From contig NZ_CP033898.1 in the NCBI RefSeq assembly GCF_003814005.1, positions 806,001 through 870,000 on the forward strand: DNA of 64,000 nt, read 5' to 3'. The position numbers and the translations under genes are program-made. Every line of letters begins with the position of its first letter. The stretch's first letter is position 1. The notes below the pieces were generated by a model. It was not told the origin of the DNA. It made no database searches and saw nothing but the letters and a program-made list of their open reading frames with translations. Origin of the DNA: Corynebacterium pseudopelargi (GTDB lineage: Bacteria; Actinomycetota; Actinomycetes; Mycobacteriales; Mycobacteriaceae). Of the stretch, positions 29,539 through 39,837 are shown piece by piece.

Positions 29539-30454
29539 TCATCGTCAACTCTTCGTCCCCGAAGGGCTTGCGGGCATGCGGGTAGATCAAGCGATTTCCA
29601 AACTCTTCGGCATCTCTCGCACCGCCGCCGCGGAACTTGCCCAAGCAGGCGATGTGCTTGTCGACGCCTCCGCTGTGGCGAAATCTGATCGCCTCCACGA
29701 AGGGGCATGGCTTGAAGTCACATTGCCAGAAGTGCCCGATCTTGAGCCCAAAGAAGAACTCATCGAGGGCATGGATATTCTCTACTCCGATGAGGACCTG
29801 ATCGCAGTGAATAAGCCTGTGGGCGTGGCAGCGCACCCCACCTTGGGCTGGGAAGGCCCCACTGTGATCGGTGGTCTCGCCGCAGCGGGTTTCCGCATCT
29901 CTACCTCCGGGCCGCCAGAGCGCAAAGGAATTGTCCAACGCCTCGACGTTGGCACCTCCGGGGTGATGGTGGTGGCAGCAAGCGAGCGCGGCTACTCGGT
30001 GCTCAAGCGCGCCTTTAAGCAACGCACCGTATCCAAGACCTATCACGCACTGGTGCAAGGCCACATGGATCCACTCCAAGGCACTATTGAAGCCCCCATT
30101 GGCCGACACCCCTCCGCAGGGTGGCGCTTCGCTGTTACCAGCGACGGCAAACATGCCGTGACCCACTATGAAACGATCGAGGCTTTCGCCGAGGCCTCGC
30201 TTTTAAAGATCCACCTCGAAACTGGGCGGACCCACCAGATCCGCGTCCATACCTCTGCTTTGCACCACCCTTGCTGTGGCGACCCCATGTATGGCTCGGA
30301 TGCGAAATTAGCGCAACGCCTCGGCCTGGATCGCCAGTGGCTGCACGCGGTGAGTTTGGGCTTTCACCACCCAGCCGACGGGCGTTGGATGGAAATCGAA
30401 TCCCCGTACCCCGATGATCTACAGCATGCACTCGACGTGCTGCGTGCCGGCTAA
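29531..30454 (+). CDS. RluA-family pseudouridine synthase (RluD type)
   Basis: Converts uridines in RNA, probably 23S rRNA, to pseudouridine. From the GTG at 29531 it has 307 residues. An N-terminal S4 domain (about 10-70, [31 protein letters not shown]) is followed by the catalytic domain with [13 protein letters not shown] (catalytic Asp) and the RluA signature GRTHQIRVH. Pairing with lspA is widely conserved, with the start inside the lspA end. Whether it targets the RluD sites in helix 69 cannot be told from sequence alone. In-frame starts at 29486 and 29522 are possible but less likely. Confidence 0.92.
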   Translation: MRDHRQLFVPEGLAGMRVDQAISKLFGISRTAAAELAQAGDVLVDASAVAKSDRLHEGAWLEVTLPEVPDLEPKEELIEGMDILYSDEDLIAVNKPVGVAAHPTLGWEGPTVIGGLAAAGFRISTSGPPERKGIVQRLDVGTSGVMVVAASERGYSVLKRAFKQRTVSKTYHALVQGHMDPLQGTIEAPIGRHPSAGWRFAVTSDGKHAVTHYETIEAFAEASLLKIHLETGRTHQIRVHTSALHHPCCGDPMYGSDAKLAQRLGLDRQWLHAVSLGFHHPADGRWMEIESPYPDDLQHALDVLRAG

Positions 30455-30541
30455 TACTCCTGGCTTGCACACTGCCAGCACCCGCGTTGGCTGAGTCACG
30501 GATCACAGGCCAAACCCTATGTGGGCGCAGGTAGCACTTTT

Positions 30542-30558
30542 TATGCTTAGAAACTATG
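30542..30558 (+). promoter_or_regulatory. Candidate leaderless promoter of the DUF2892 gene
   Basis: TATGCT (30542-30547) lies exactly 8 nt before the ATG at 30556. No ribosome site is present, matching the leaderless layout seen at several other genes in this window. Confidence 0.45.
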
Positions 30559-30765
30559 AAGCGAAACGAAAACAACACGGATCGTGCGATCCGTGGCGCC
30601 GCAGCCGTACTGGCTGCCATCGGCGCATTTGCTGCCTTTAATGGCGATAAAACCGTCCTCGGCGTCGTGCTCGCCATCCTCACCGTGGTGCTCGGCGCAA
30701 CGGCATTCTCGGGATTCTGCCCCGCATACACCCTCTTTGGCATCAACACCTGTAAGCGCAAATAA
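30556..30765 (+). CDS. Small DUF2892-type membrane protein
   Basis: A 69-residue protein with two hydrophobic helices (about 14-29 and 34-52). It ends in the pattern GFCPAYTLFGINTCKRK, with two cysteines, which is typical of DUF2892/YgaP-type inner membrane proteins. Some relatives are fused to rhodanese domains and linked to sulfur chemistry, but this stand-alone form has no known role. The ATG follows a -10-like hexamer with 8-nt spacing. Confidence 0.8.
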   Translation: MKRNENNTDRAIRGAAAVLAAIGAFAAFNGDKTVLGVVLAILTVVLGATAFSGFCPAYTLFGINTCKRK

Positions 30766-30789
30766 CACCAGCAATTAAAATAAGCGAGC

Positions 30790-31329
30790 GTGGACACCAC
30801 TGACCGCGCTCGCTTAAGTATTGCCATTGGCAGCCTGGCTGCCTTAGTCATCTTGCTTGTAGTGCTATCGAGCAACCAACCAGGCCATCACACCACCCTC
30901 CACAATGGCGATGTGCTCGGAAAACAGGAAGAAGAAACCTTCCAGCAATACCAACAACGTGCACATGAAAGCCTAGAAGGCCAAGGCCAACGCTTTGCAT
31001 TAGTGACCTTCGCACAACCTTTAAGCCCAGAAAGCGCTGGGCACAGCCTTGAAACGATAACGCGAGTCAATGCCGTATTGCTGGATTCCAGTGCGCCTTT
31101 GGTGCTACCCGAACCAGTAGCGCCCGAAGGGCGTGCCGATGTAATCCGGCGCTATCAATCCTTTGTCGCTGCCGATGATGCACCACTGCAGGCAGCAGTA
31201 GTACGAGAAGATCTAGACACACTGCGCCATCTTGAAGCCGAGCCCCACATCGCTGCCGTGGAAGCCTTGCCAGAAGATGCCGCTTGGGGCCATTTTGGCA
31301 TCACGCTCGTGCGCGCCCCCGCTGCCTAA
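30790..31329 (+). CDS. Single-pass membrane protein of unknown function
   Basis: A 179-residue protein not recognised beyond its topology. A short N-terminus and one membrane helix (about 10-28, IAIGSLAALVILLVVLSS) precede an extracytoplasmic domain with several acidic stretches. The start is GTG at 30790, preceded by TAAAAT ending 8 nt upstream, so it is likely leaderless. Its 3' end overlaps the convergent rarD gene by 29 nt. It looks like a genus-specific envelope protein. Confidence 0.65.
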   Translation: MDTTDRARLSIAIGSLAALVILLVVLSSNQPGHHTTLHNGDVLGKQEEETFQQYQQRAHESLEGQGQRFALVTFAQPLSPESAGHSLETITRVNAVLLDSSAPLVLPEPVAPEGRADVIRRYQSFVAADDAPLQAAVVREDLDTLRHLEAEPHIAAVEALPEDAAWGHFGITLVRAPAA

Positions 31330-32185
31330 AACCTAAATCCAACAGATACAGCGCCACCGACACCCAGATCACCACAAAACCAATCCAGCGCACGGTGCTG
31401 AGGTGCTCATGCATGACAAATACTGCCCACAACATTTGCATGGTGGGAGTGATGTACTGGAGCATGCCAATGGTGGCCAAAGGAATCCGCTTGGCTGCAG
31501 CACCAAATAACAACAACGGCACTGCGGTGACTACACCGGTTGAAATCAACAGCAACGAATAGCTCAAGCCTTCTTGAGCAAAGCTGCTGTTATCTGCGGC
31601 ATGAAGCCAAGCCACATAGCCAAGAGCAAACGGTGCCGTCACCATCGTTTCAGCCGCAACCGAGGCCTGGGGTGAGACGCTGACTCCCTTTTTTACTAAG
31701 CCATACAACCCAAAAGAAAACGCGAGTAATAAGCCCATGATGGGTGGCTGGCCACCGACGATGGTTAACAGTAGCACCGCGGCCGCTGCGATGCTCACGC
31801 TTAAGGTTTGCAAGGGACGAAGCCGCTCGTGCAAGAACACCACGCCGAGCAGCACGCTTACCAAGGGGTTAATAAAGTAGCCCAGCGCTGCGTCTGCCAC
31901 ATGGCCGGAATTCACGGCAATGACGTACACCAGCCAATTGATTGCAATTAAAAACCCCGACGCCGTCAGGCGCAGCCAGGTCTGCCTGGATGCCCGAAAC
32001 AATTCATGCCAGCGCCCAGACACACTGAGTACGCCGGCCATAAACACCAGCGTCCAGATAATGCGGTGGGCAATGATTTCTAGCGGCGCGGCAGGCTCAA
32101 GCAAGGGGAAATAGGCAGGAAATAACCCCCACAGCAGGTACGCGAAGATGCCAAAGAACACGGCACTTAACCTACCCGTGGGCAT
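31301..32185 (-). CDS. rarD: EamA/DMT family transporter RarD
   Basis: Member of the drug/metabolite transporter superfamily, RarD subfamily, with 294 residues and about ten transmembrane helices in two EamA repeats. The N-terminal GIFAYLLWGLFPAYFPLL and HRIIWTLVFM are typical of RarD proteins. The natural substrate is unknown; chloramphenicol sensitivity is only loosely linked to RarD. It converges on the preceding gene with a 29-nt overlap and is divergent from dnaE. Confidence 0.88.
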   Translation of the reverse strand: MPTGRLSAVFFGIFAYLLWGLFPAYFPLLEPAAPLEIIAHRIIWTLVFMAGVLSVSGRWHELFRASRQTWLRLTASGFLIAINWLVYVIAVNSGHVADAALGYFINPLVSVLLGVVFLHERLRPLQTLSVSIAAAAVLLLTIVGGQPPIMGLLLAFSFGLYGLVKKGVSVSPQASVAAETMVTAPFALGYVAWLHAADNSSFAQEGLSYSLLLISTGVVTAVPLLLFGAAAKRIPLATIGMLQYITPTMQMLWAVFVMHEHLSTVRWIGFVVIWVSVALYLLDLGFRQRGRARA

Positions 32186-32253
32186 GGCCTAGCAATACAA
32201 AGGGTGAAAAATAGCCTCTGTGCAGGGCAAAGTGGAGGAGTTGCTAAGACCAG

Positions 32254-32270
32254 TACACTGCTTAATCATG
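32254..32270 (+). promoter_or_regulatory. Candidate leaderless promoter of dnaE (TACACT-N8-ATG)
   Basis: TACACT at 32254-32259, then GCTTAATC, then ATG at 32268. No ribosome site is visible. The same hexamer and spacing occur at treZ, yigZ and hisA. Confidence 0.55.
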
Positions 32271-35200
32271 GCGAAACAATCCTCCTTTGTACATCTGCAC
32301 AACCACACCGAGTACTCCATGCTCGACGGTATGGCGAAGGTGGATATGTTGGCCGAGGAAGTCTCGCGCCAGCAGATGCCAGCGGTGGGCATGACTGACC
32401 ACGGCAACATGTTCGGCACCGATGCCTTTTATCACGCCATGTGCGATGCGGGCGTGAAGCCGATTATCGGTATTGAGGCCTATTTGGCCCCAGAATCGCG
32501 CTTTAATAAAAACCGCATCCGCTGGGGCGAAATGCACCAGAAAAGCGATGACGTTTCCGCCTCCGGTGCCTACCTGCACCAAACCATGCTTGCCGAAAAC
32601 GCCGAGGGCCTGCATAACCTCTTCTATCTTTCCTCCATGGCCTCTTATGAAGGCCAGCTTGGTAAGTGGCCGCGTATGGACGCAGAGCTGATCGCCGAGC
32701 ACGCCACCGGCATCATCGCCACCACCGGATGCCCTTCAGGTGATGTGCAGACCCGTCTTCGCCTGGGGCAATTTGATGCCGCACTTGAGGCTGCAGCGAT
32801 GTGGCAAGACATCTATGGCAAAGACAATTACTTTCTAGAGCTCATGGATCACGGGCTCGATATTGAGCGCCGCGTGCGCACCGAGCTGCTAGAAATTGGG
32901 CGCAAGCTGGATCTACCGCCGCTTGTGACCAATGACTGCCACTATGTGCTGGAATCCCAGGCCAAAGCACACGAGGCGATGTTGTGCGTGCAAACAGGCA
33001 AAACGCTCAGCGACCCAGACCGTTTTAAGTTCGATGGCACCGGCTACTACATCAAGTCGGCGCAGCAGATGCGCGAGATTTGGGACGACACCGTACCCGA
33101 TGGCTGCGATAACACCTTGTGGATCGCAGAGCGAGTACAAGATTATGGCGAGATCTGGGAGGCACACCCACACGACCGCATGCCAATCGCCGATGTGCCA
33201 GAAGGTCACACTCCCACCAGTTGGCTGCGTCATGAGGTCATCGAGGGGCTCAAGGAGCGTTTCGACGGCGGCGAGATACCGAAGGAATATATCGATCGCG
33301 CCGATTATGAGATCGAAGTGATCGACATGAAGGGCTACCCCTCCTACTTCCTGATCGTGGCCGAGCTGATTAAGCACGCGCGATCCATTGGTATCCGTGT
33401 GGGACCAGGCCGTGGCTCTGCGGCTGGCGCCTTGGTGGCCTATGCGCTGACGATTACCAATATTGACCCCATCGAGCATGGCTTGCTGTTCGAGCGATTC
33501 TTGAACCCGGAGCGTCCGTCTGCACCCGATATCGATATCGACTTCGACGATCGCCGTCGCGGTGAGATGATTCGCTATGCCTCGGATCGCTGGGGTGAAG
33601 ACAAGATCGCCCAGGTGATCACCTTCGGTACGGTGAAAACGAAGCAGGCGCTGAAAGACTCCGCCCGCGTGCAATATGGCCAGGCCGGCTACCAGATTGC
33701 CGATATGATTACCAAGGAATTGCCTCCGGCGATCATGGCCAAGGACATTCCGCTCACGGGCATCAAAGATCCCAATCACCCGCGCTATGCCGAGGCCGGT
33801 GAGGTACGAAAACTCATCGAAACAGACCCGGACGTACAAAAGATCTACGAAACGGCTGTTGGCTTTGAAGGCGTGATTCGCCAACCCGGTGTGCACGCCT
33901 GCGCGGTGATTATGGCTAGCGTGCCGCTGCTAAATCACATTCCCATGTGGAAGCGCCCCGCCGATGGCGCATTGATTACGGGCTGGCCATATCCTGCCTG
34001 CGAGGCCATTGGCTTGCTCAAGATGGACTTCCTGGGCCTGCGCAACCTCACCGTGATCGGTGATGCGCTTGAAAATATCAAGGTCAACCGCGGTGAGGAG
34101 ATCGACCTCGAAGCACTCGAAACCGATGATCCGAAGGTCTACGAGCTGCTTTCCGGCGGCCATACCCTAGGCGTGTTCCAGCTCGACTCTGGCGGTATGC
34201 AAGAGCTGCTTAAGCGCATGCAGCCGACGGGCTTTAATGACATTGTGGCTTCTTTGGCGCTGTATCGCCCAGGACCTATGGGCGTGAATGCGCACAATGA
34301 TTACGCCGACCGCAAAAACGGACGTAAGCCCATCGAGCCGATTCACCCGGAGCTTGAAGAGGCACTCAAAGACATCCTGGAAGAAACCTATGGTCTGATC
34401 GTGTATCAGGAGCAGATCATGGAGATCTCTCGCAAGCTGGCCAATTACACCGCTGGTGAAGCCGATGGCTTCCGTAAAGCGATGGGTAAGAAAAAGCCAG
34501 AAGTGCTGGCCAAAGAGTACGAGAAGTTCTCTCAAGGCATGTTCGACAATGGCTTTTCTAAAGCAGCAGTAGACGCACTGTGGGGCACCATCGAGCCCTT
34601 CGCCTCTTATGCCTTTAATAAGTCGCACGCTGCCGGTTATGGTCTGGTGTCTTATTGGACGGCGTATCTTAAAGCCAATTACACGGCTGAATACATGGCA
34701 GCTTTGCTGACCTCTGTTGCAGATAAGAAGAATAAGTCGGCACTGTACCTGGCTGATTGTCGCCACCTTGGCATCTCAGTGCTTTCACCCGATGTGAATG
34801 AATCCGGTCTGAACTTCATGCCGGTAGGAGAGCGAATCCGCTTCGGTTTGGGTGCGGTGCGAAACGTCGGTGCCGACGTGGTTGAGGCCATCGTTGAAGC
34901 CCGCGAAGAGCAAGGCAACTTCACAGACTTCTCTGATTACTTAGACAAAGTGCCCACGGTGGCCTGCTCTAAGCGTGTGATCGAGTCGTTGATCAAAGCT
35001 GGCGCCTTCGACTCATTGGAGCATCCCCGCAAGGGGCTCATGCTCATCCACGAAGACGCGGTGGATTCGGTGCTTGCTACCAAAAAAGCAGCCGATAAGG
35101 GCCAATTCGATCTCTTTGCAGGCCTTGGCGCCGGTGATGAAGAAGCCCCGAATGTCTTTGCCGTGCAAGTGCCGGATCAGCATTGGGATAGAAAACACGA

Positions 35201-35828
35201 GCTGGCCCTGGAAAGGGAAATGCTCGGCCTGTACGTCTCCGGCCACCCGCTTGATGGCTTCCAAGACGCCCTCGATGCCCAGACCGATACGCCACTGACC
35301 ACCATCTCTGAAGGCGAATTACGCCACGGCACCGAGGTGGTGATTGGCGGAATTATTGCCGGTGTTGATCGTCGAGTAAGCAAAAAAGATGGCTCGCCCT
35401 GGGCGATTGTGACGATCGAAGATTACAACGGCGCGCAGGTGGAGCTGCTGGTGTTTAGCCGTCTCTATGGCATCGTTGCGCCGCAGATTGTTGAAGACAA
35501 CATCATCGTTGCCAAAGCACATATCTCGGTCAAAGACGACCGCACCTCACTGTTTGGCGATGACCTCAAAGCAGCCGAACTTGGCCCCGGTGGCGGCGCT
35601 GGGTTGCCGCTTCGATTGACCATGCGCACCGACCAGTGCTCTTTGGAAAACATTGCCAAGCTCAAAGCAGTGCTTGCCAATAACAAGGGCGAATCGGATG
35701 TGTACCTCAATATCGTGCACGGAGAAGAATCCCGGCTGATGATCCTTGGCGAGCACCTGCGAGTGGAGCGCTCTGGAAGCCTCATGGGAGATCTCAAAGC
35801 CACTATGGGCCCTGGCATCTTGGGCTAA
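32268..35828 (+). CDS. dnaE: DNA polymerase III alpha subunit
   Basis: Catalytic subunit of the chromosomal replicase. The 1186 residues start with a PHP domain ([22 protein letters not shown]). The catalytic motif PDIDIDFDD lies at 420-428. The fingers and beta-binding regions follow, and finally an OB-fold domain (about residues 1020-1110) and a C-terminal tail. The size matches actinobacterial DnaE1, the essential replicase. I chose the ATG at 32268 because it matches the family start ([17 protein letters not shown]) and the promoter layout. An in-frame upstream extension to 32220 is not supported. Confidence 0.95.
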   Translation: MAKQSSFVHLHNHTEYSMLDGMAKVDMLAEEVSRQQMPAVGMTDHGNMFGTDAFYHAMCDAGVKPIIGIEAYLAPESRFNKNRIRWGEMHQKSDDVSASGAYLHQTMLAENAEGLHNLFYLSSMASYEGQLGKWPRMDAELIAEHATGIIATTGCPSGDVQTRLRLGQFDAALEAAAMWQDIYGKDNYFLELMDHGLDIERRVRTELLEIGRKLDLPPLVTNDCHYVLESQAKAHEAMLCVQTGKTLSDPDRFKFDGTGYYIKSAQQMREIWDDTVPDGCDNTLWIAERVQDYGEIWEAHPHDRMPIADVPEGHTPTSWLRHEVIEGLKERFDGGEIPKEYIDRADYEIEVIDMKGYPSYFLIVAELIKHARSIGIRVGPGRGSAAGALVAYALTITNIDPIEHGLLFERFLNPERPSAPDIDIDFDDRRRGEMIRYASDRWGEDKIAQVITFGTVKTKQALKDSARVQYGQAGYQIADMITKELPPAIMAKDIPLTGIKDPNHPRYAEAGEVRKLIETDPDVQKIYETAVGFEGVIRQPGVHACAVIMASVPLLNHIPMWKRPADGALITGWPYPACEAIGLLKMDFLGLRNLTVIGDALENIKVNRGEEIDLEALETDDPKVYELLSGGHTLGVFQLDSGGMQELLKRMQPTGFNDIVASLALYRPGPMGVNAHNDYADRKNGRKPIEPIHPELEEALKDILEETYGLIVYQEQIMEISRKLANYTAGEADGFRKAMGKKKPEVLAKEYEKFSQGMFDNGFSKAAVDALWGTIEPFASYAFNKSHAAGYGLVSYWTAYLKANYTAEYMAALLTSVADKKNKSALYLADCRHLGISVLSPDVNESGLNFMPVGERIRFGLGAVRNVGADVVEAIVEAREEQGNFTDFSDYLDKVPTVACSKRVIESLIKAGAFDSLEHPRKGLMLIHEDAVDSVLATKKAADKGQFDLFAGLGAGDEEAPNVFAVQVPDQHWDRKHELALEREMLGLYVSGHPLDGFQDALDAQTDTPLTTISEGELRHGTEVVIGGIIAGVDRRVSKKDGSPWAIVTIEDYNGAQVELLVFSRLYGIVAPQIVEDNIIVAKAHISVKDDRTSLFGDDLKAAELGPGGGAGLPLRLTMRTDQCSLENIAKLKAVLANNKGESDVYLNIVHGEESRLMILGEHLRVERSGSLMGDLKATMGPGILG

Positions 35829-35845
35829 GTGGAACAGGGATCGAC

Positions 35846-35887
35846 TTAGCCCACTGCACACACCGCAAGGTGAAGGCAGTGGGCTAA
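35846..35887. terminator. 12-bp inverted repeat between dnaE and ilvA
   Basis: TTAGCCCACTGC (35846-35857) and GCAGTGGGCTAA (35876-35887) are exact reverse complements with an 18-nt loop. There is no T-run, and the right arm overlaps the likely -10 of ilvA (TAAACT, 35885-35890). It could act as a weak terminator of dnaE, an ilvA operator, or both. Confidence 0.6.
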
Positions 35888-35899
35888 ACTCTGTAGGCC

Positions 35900-37192
35900 A
35901 TGAGTGAAAATGCACAGTCGATTCCGGACGCAAATGTTCATGCCGCCGATATCCAAATGGCGCAGGCACGAATTTCGGCGTCGATTGCGCCCACACCGCT
36001 GCAGTATTGTGCTCGCCTATCCGAGCTCACGGGGGCAGAGGTGTACCTCAAGCGCGAAGATCTCCAAGACGTGCGCTCTTATAAAATCCGCGGCGCAGTC
36101 AATGCCATTTCCCAGCTCACCCCCGAGCAGCGTGAGCGTGGGATCGTCACGGCTTCTGCCGGCAACCATGCCCAGGGTGTCGCCTTTGCCTGCCGCACCA
36201 TGGGAATTCAAGGGCGCATCTATGTGCCTGCAGCCACGCCAAAACAAAAGCGCGATCGCATCATGGTCCACGGAGGCAACAATGTAGAACTCGTTGTGGT
36301 GGGCGCAAACTTCGACGAGGCCTCAGCCGCAGCACACGATGATGCTAAAGCCACCGGCGCCACCATCATTGAGCCTTTTAATGATCGCAACACCATCATC
36401 GGCCAGGGCACAGTCGCAGCCGAGGTGTTGGCGCAACTGACCAGCATGGGCAAATCCCTTGATTCCATGGTGGTGCCAGTAGGAGGCGGTGGCCTGATCT
36501 CGGGTATTTTGAGCTACTTGGCAGATATGGCTCCGCGTACCTCCGTGGTTGGCGTTGAGCCAGAAGGCGCCCCCTCCTTGCAGGCAGCATTAGAAGCAGA
36601 TGAGCCGGTGGCATTGGCCACGGTTGATCCCTTTGTTGATGGCGCTGCCGTGAAGCGAATCGGAGATATCAACTTCGCCATCATCGAAAAGAACAAGGGA
36701 CGCCTGCATAACCTCACCGTAAGCGAGGGTGCAGTGTGCACCGAGATGCTCGACCTGTATCAAAATGAGGGCATCATCGCTGAGCCTGCGGGCGCACTTT
36801 CTGTCACCGGCCTCAAAGAGCTCAACCTCAAACCAGATCAGGTGGTGGTGTGCATTATCTCCGGTGGCAATAACGATGTGCTTCGATATGGCGAAGTGAT
36901 GGAGCGTTCCCTCGTACACCGCGGCCTCAAGCACTACTTCTTGGTCAATTTCCCCCAAGAGCCTGGCCAGTTGCGTACCTTCCTCAACGATATTTTGGGC
37001 CCGGATGACGACATCACGCTCTTCGAGTACCTCAAGCGCAACAACCGCGAAACAGGAACGGCCTTGGTGGGCCTGCAACTTGGCAGGGCAACGGACCTTG
37101 ATGGCTTGATTCAGCGCATGGATGCCTCGCGCATCGAGTGCCGTCGCCTAGAGCCAGGTACTGCCGAGTACTCCTACTTAGTCTCGCTCTAA
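35900..37192 (+). CDS. ilvA: Threonine ammonia-lyase (biosynthetic threonine dehydratase)
   Basis: PLP enzyme converting threonine to 2-oxobutanoate, the first step of isoleucine synthesis. The 430 residues have the PLP lysine at 62 in SYKIRGAVN, the glycine loop GGGGLISGI, and a C-terminal ACT-like regulatory domain (about 330-430, with FPQEPGQLRTFLNDILG) that confers isoleucine inhibition. This shorter form has one ACT-like unit, as in corynebacteria. TAAACT ends 9 nt before the ATG, so the transcript may be leaderless. It converges with treZ with a 4-nt stop overlap. Confidence 0.95.
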   Translation: MSENAQSIPDANVHAADIQMAQARISASIAPTPLQYCARLSELTGAEVYLKREDLQDVRSYKIRGAVNAISQLTPEQRERGIVTASAGNHAQGVAFACRTMGIQGRIYVPAATPKQKRDRIMVHGGNNVELVVVGANFDEASAAAHDDAKATGATIIEPFNDRNTIIGQGTVAAEVLAQLTSMGKSLDSMVVPVGGGGLISGILSYLADMAPRTSVVGVEPEGAPSLQAALEADEPVALATVDPFVDGAAVKRIGDINFAIIEKNKGRLHNLTVSEGAVCTEMLDLYQNEGIIAEPAGALSVTGLKELNLKPDQVVVCIISGGNNDVLRYGEVMERSLVHRGLKHYFLVNFPQEPGQLRTFLNDILGPDDDITLFEYLKRNNRETGTALVGLQLGRATDLDGLIQRMDASRIECRRLEPGTAEYSYLVSL

Positions 37193-38868
37193 TCCTCCTC
37201 GATGCGATACTCCCATGGGCCTAGCTCATGGCGGTGATCGTAATCGTTGGAGCAATTGGCATGCAGGCGCAGGTGCTCATAGGAAAGCGTGAGCACCTGC
37301 CCAGCCGTGCTGACCTCAAACTCACCAAAATTGACCTGCCCTAATTGGTGCTTTTTCCGCAAAGCGATGAGCTGCCTATAGGTAGCAAGCATGGCTTGCT
37401 GGTCTTGGTCGAAGTTCCAATCGAGCTTGGCTGAAGCAAAAGTGGCTGGATCGGCTGGGTCGGGCACTGCATCGGATTTCCAGCCGTGCTGGGCAAATTC
37501 TTCTAGGCGCCCCTGAGAGGTCGCTTGGTTAAGCTCGGGGGATTCGTGTGAACAAAAGAAGGGGAAGGGGCTAGTAGCTGCGAACTCTTCGCCCATAAAC
37601 AACATGGGAACATAAGGGCTGAGCAACACCAAGGCTGCTTTCAGCCTTAATTGCTGCGGGGTCAGGTTTTGAGAGGGACGATCGCCTAAAGCGCGGTTGC
37701 CGGTTTGATCGTGCGTGGTGGTGTAGGTGACTCCGGCTTGGGGGCGAATATCGGCAGTGAGTTTGCGGCCGTGGGTGCGTGCGCGGAACGTCGAAAAGCT
37801 GCCTTGGAAAAAATACATCCCCTCCAGCGTGTGCTTGAGGCCTTCGATACCTGCTTTGGCGTAATCGGAATAATAGGCCTGATCCTCACCCGAGACCAGG
37901 GTGTGAATGCAGTGATGGATATCGTCAACCCACTGGCCTGCAAGGCCATAGCCAGAAGGCGCAATCAGCCGCGGATCGTTGAGATCACTTTCAGCAATCA
38001 AGTACTTGTGCTTGCCGGTAGCTGCTTCAACCTCCGAAGCCACGGCCTGTAACTGCTCCATGATGGAAAAAGCACCGCGATCATCATAGGCGTGCACCGC
38101 GTCGAGCCGCAGGCCATCAATGTGGAAATCTTCGAGCCACTGGCGCGCAGCATCCAAACAATACAAGCGCACCTCATCGGAATGAGGACCAGAAAAATTC
38201 ACTGCCTCGCCCCAGCCAGTAGTAGCGGTGCTGAGGTAGGGGCCAAAGGCCGGAAGATAATTGCCATCAGGGCCGAAGTGATTAAACACCACATCCAAAA
38301 TCACGCTGATACCACGTTCATGGCAGGCCTGAACCAGCGAACGCAACCCATCGGGGCCGCCATAGGCCTCGTGCACCGCGAACCAATCAACGCCGTCGTA
38401 GCCCCAGTTGCGAGCCCCACCAAAAGGCTGCACCGGCATCAACTCGATGGCTGTTACACCGAGGTCTAAGAAATAGTCCAGGCGCTTTTGCACACCAAAG
38501 AAGGTTCCCTCGGGGCTAAACGTGCCAACGTGCAGCTCATATATCACCTCATCGGCCAAAGGCCTGCCGTGCCAGTGCTCATCATCCCAAACCACCGGAG
38601 CAATCTTCTGGCTTAAGCCATGCACACCATCAGGCTGGCGTTGGCTTCGAGGATCGGGCAGCACCGGCCCGAAGTCTTCGGCCCCAGGGCTGCGAAGACG
38701 AAAACCGTAGCGCTGCGAGGGCTCAAGGTGGACATCGCAAGCGAACCACCCATTGGGGTAGGTAGCCATGGGAATTTCTGTGCCTTCACAGCACAACAAC
38801 ACATCGGCTGCAAAAGGCGCCCACACAGTGGTGGGCTGATCAGGGCGAGTAGATGCTGGCAGGGTCAT
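37189..38868 (-). CDS. treZ: Malto-oligosyltrehalose trehalohydrolase
   Basis: GH13 hydrolase that releases trehalose from the maltooligosyl trehalose made by TreY. The 559 residues contain an N-terminal carbohydrate-binding module, VIYELHVGTFSPEGTF, the GH13 sequence DVVFNHFGPDGNY, the nucleophile region GLRLDAVHAYDD, and the acid/base region LIAESDLND. In corynebacteria the TreYZ route is a main source of trehalose, which is essential for mycolate transfer. I chose the ATG at 38868 (TACACT-N8-ATG). An in-frame extension to 38889 would start upstream of the likely transcription start. It is divergent from yigZ. One copy of CGTCGAAAAGC lies inside (37789-37799). Confidence 0.94.
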   Translation of the reverse strand: MTLPASTRPDQPTTVWAPFAADVLLCCEGTEIPMATYPNGWFACDVHLEPSQRYGFRLRSPGAEDFGPVLPDPRSQRQPDGVHGLSQKIAPVVWDDEHWHGRPLADEVIYELHVGTFSPEGTFFGVQKRLDYFLDLGVTAIELMPVQPFGGARNWGYDGVDWFAVHEAYGGPDGLRSLVQACHERGISVILDVVFNHFGPDGNYLPAFGPYLSTATTGWGEAVNFSGPHSDEVRLYCLDAARQWLEDFHIDGLRLDAVHAYDDRGAFSIMEQLQAVASEVEAATGKHKYLIAESDLNDPRLIAPSGYGLAGQWVDDIHHCIHTLVSGEDQAYYSDYAKAGIEGLKHTLEGMYFFQGSFSTFRARTHGRKLTADIRPQAGVTYTTTHDQTGNRALGDRPSQNLTPQQLRLKAALVLLSPYVPMLFMGEEFAATSPFPFFCSHESPELNQATSQGRLEEFAQHGWKSDAVPDPADPATFASAKLDWNFDQDQQAMLATYRQLIALRKKHQLGQVNFGEFEVSTAGQVLTLSYEHLRLHANCSNDYDHRHELGPWEYRIEED

Positions 38869-38912
38869 AATGCACCAGTGTAAAAGCACAAAAGATACAC
38901 TGCGAAAGCATG
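38866..38912. promoter_or_regulatory. Back-to-back leaderless promoters of treZ and yigZ
   Basis: On the minus strand TACACT (38882-38877), 8 nt, ATG (38868). On the plus strand TACACT (38896-38901), 8 nt, ATG (38910). The start codons are 41 bp apart, so each -10 lies in the other promoter's -35 zone. Polymerase could not occupy both at once. Confidence 0.6.
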
Positions 38913-39542
38913 TACCTGCGCCCCGCTGAAGAAATCTGCACCGCCGAGCTCGAAATCAAGCGCTCAAAGTTTCTCACCTTTATTCAACGGGCCGATACAG
39001 AAGAAGCAGCCCGCGACTTCATCACAGCAATCAAGTCGCAATACCCAGATGCGCGACACCACTGCAGTGCCTTTATCTGCCACCAAGAAGGTTTTACCCC
39101 CATCGAGCGTTCATCAGATGACGGGGAACCATCTGGCACCGCCGGCCAACCCATGCTCGATGTGCTCCGCGGCAGCGGGGTAGAAGACATTGTGGCGGTT
39201 GTGGTGCGCTACTTCGGAGGCATCAAACTAGGAGCCGGTGGCCTAGTGCACGCCTATTCGGAGGCAGTAAGCCTAGGGCTGGAGCACCTGCGCACTGTGG
39301 TGCGCAAAAAAGTAGACCTCTACAACGTGGAATTAACCCACGCCCAGGCCGGCCCGGTTGAAGCTCGCCTGAGGGCAGCAGGCGTGCAAGTGCTCGATAG
39401 CGACTACGCCCAAAAGGTCACGCTCACCCTTGGTGTAGAAGCAGAGGGTGTGGCCACACTTGAGGCTTTGGTAGCCGAGCTGACCTCCGGGGCAGCAACG
39501 CTGAAAAATGCCGGGCATACCTGGGTGGAGACGCCCAGCTAG
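38910..39542 (+). CDS. YigZ/IMPACT family protein
   Basis: A 210-residue protein of the IMPACT family (UPF0029). The N-terminal domain has the signature segments ERSSDDGEPSGTAGQPML and VVVRYFGGIKLGAGGLVHAYSEAV. A C-terminal DUF1949-type domain follows (about 135-205). Eukaryotic IMPACT proteins modulate translation control through GCN1; the bacterial role is not settled. The ATG at 38910 has the leaderless layout, and the gene is divergent from treZ. Confidence 0.92.
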   Translation: MYLRPAEEICTAELEIKRSKFLTFIQRADTEEAARDFITAIKSQYPDARHHCSAFICHQEGFTPIERSSDDGEPSGTAGQPMLDVLRGSGVEDIVAVVVRYFGGIKLGAGGLVHAYSEAVSLGLEHLRTVVRKKVDLYNVELTHAQAGPVEARLRAAGVQVLDSDYAQKVTLTLGVEAEGVATLEALVAELTSGAATLKNAGHTWVETPS

Positions 39543-39603
39543 CAACCTGTGGGCCACTTGGGGCGCCGGGTTGAGCAGATAGCGGCAGGTTAGAATGATG
39601 CCT

Positions 39604-39837
39604 ATGACTATGCAACGACGCCCAAGCAATAGCATCGAACAGCGCAAAGTTGATGTGCGCAAATACTCCAAGACTGCCGCAGTAGGAGTTGTTGGTGGCG
39701 GTGGCCTAGCGCTGATCGGGTTGCTGGTGGGGCAATCCTCACTGATGCTGCTTGGATTAGTGCTGATCGTGGCGCTCGGTGGTTATGGAATAGCAAAGGT
39801 TCGGTCGATTACGAACTACCGAGACCCGCACGCATGA
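39604..39837 (+). CDS. Small membrane protein of unknown function
   Basis: A 77-residue protein with a basic N-terminus, two short hydrophobic helices (about 24-42 and 45-63), and a C-terminal KVRSITNYRDPHA. No family is recognised. Four nearby ATGs are in frame (39595, 39598, 39604, 39610). TAGAAT at 39591-39596 would place transcription at the 39604 ATG, which I chose. The stop overlaps the next gene by 4 nt (ATGA), indicating an operon. Confidence 0.62.
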   Translation: MTMQRRPSNSIEQRKVDVRKYSKTAAVGVVGGGGLALIGLLVGQSSLMLLGLVLIVALGGYGIAKVRSITNYRDPHA

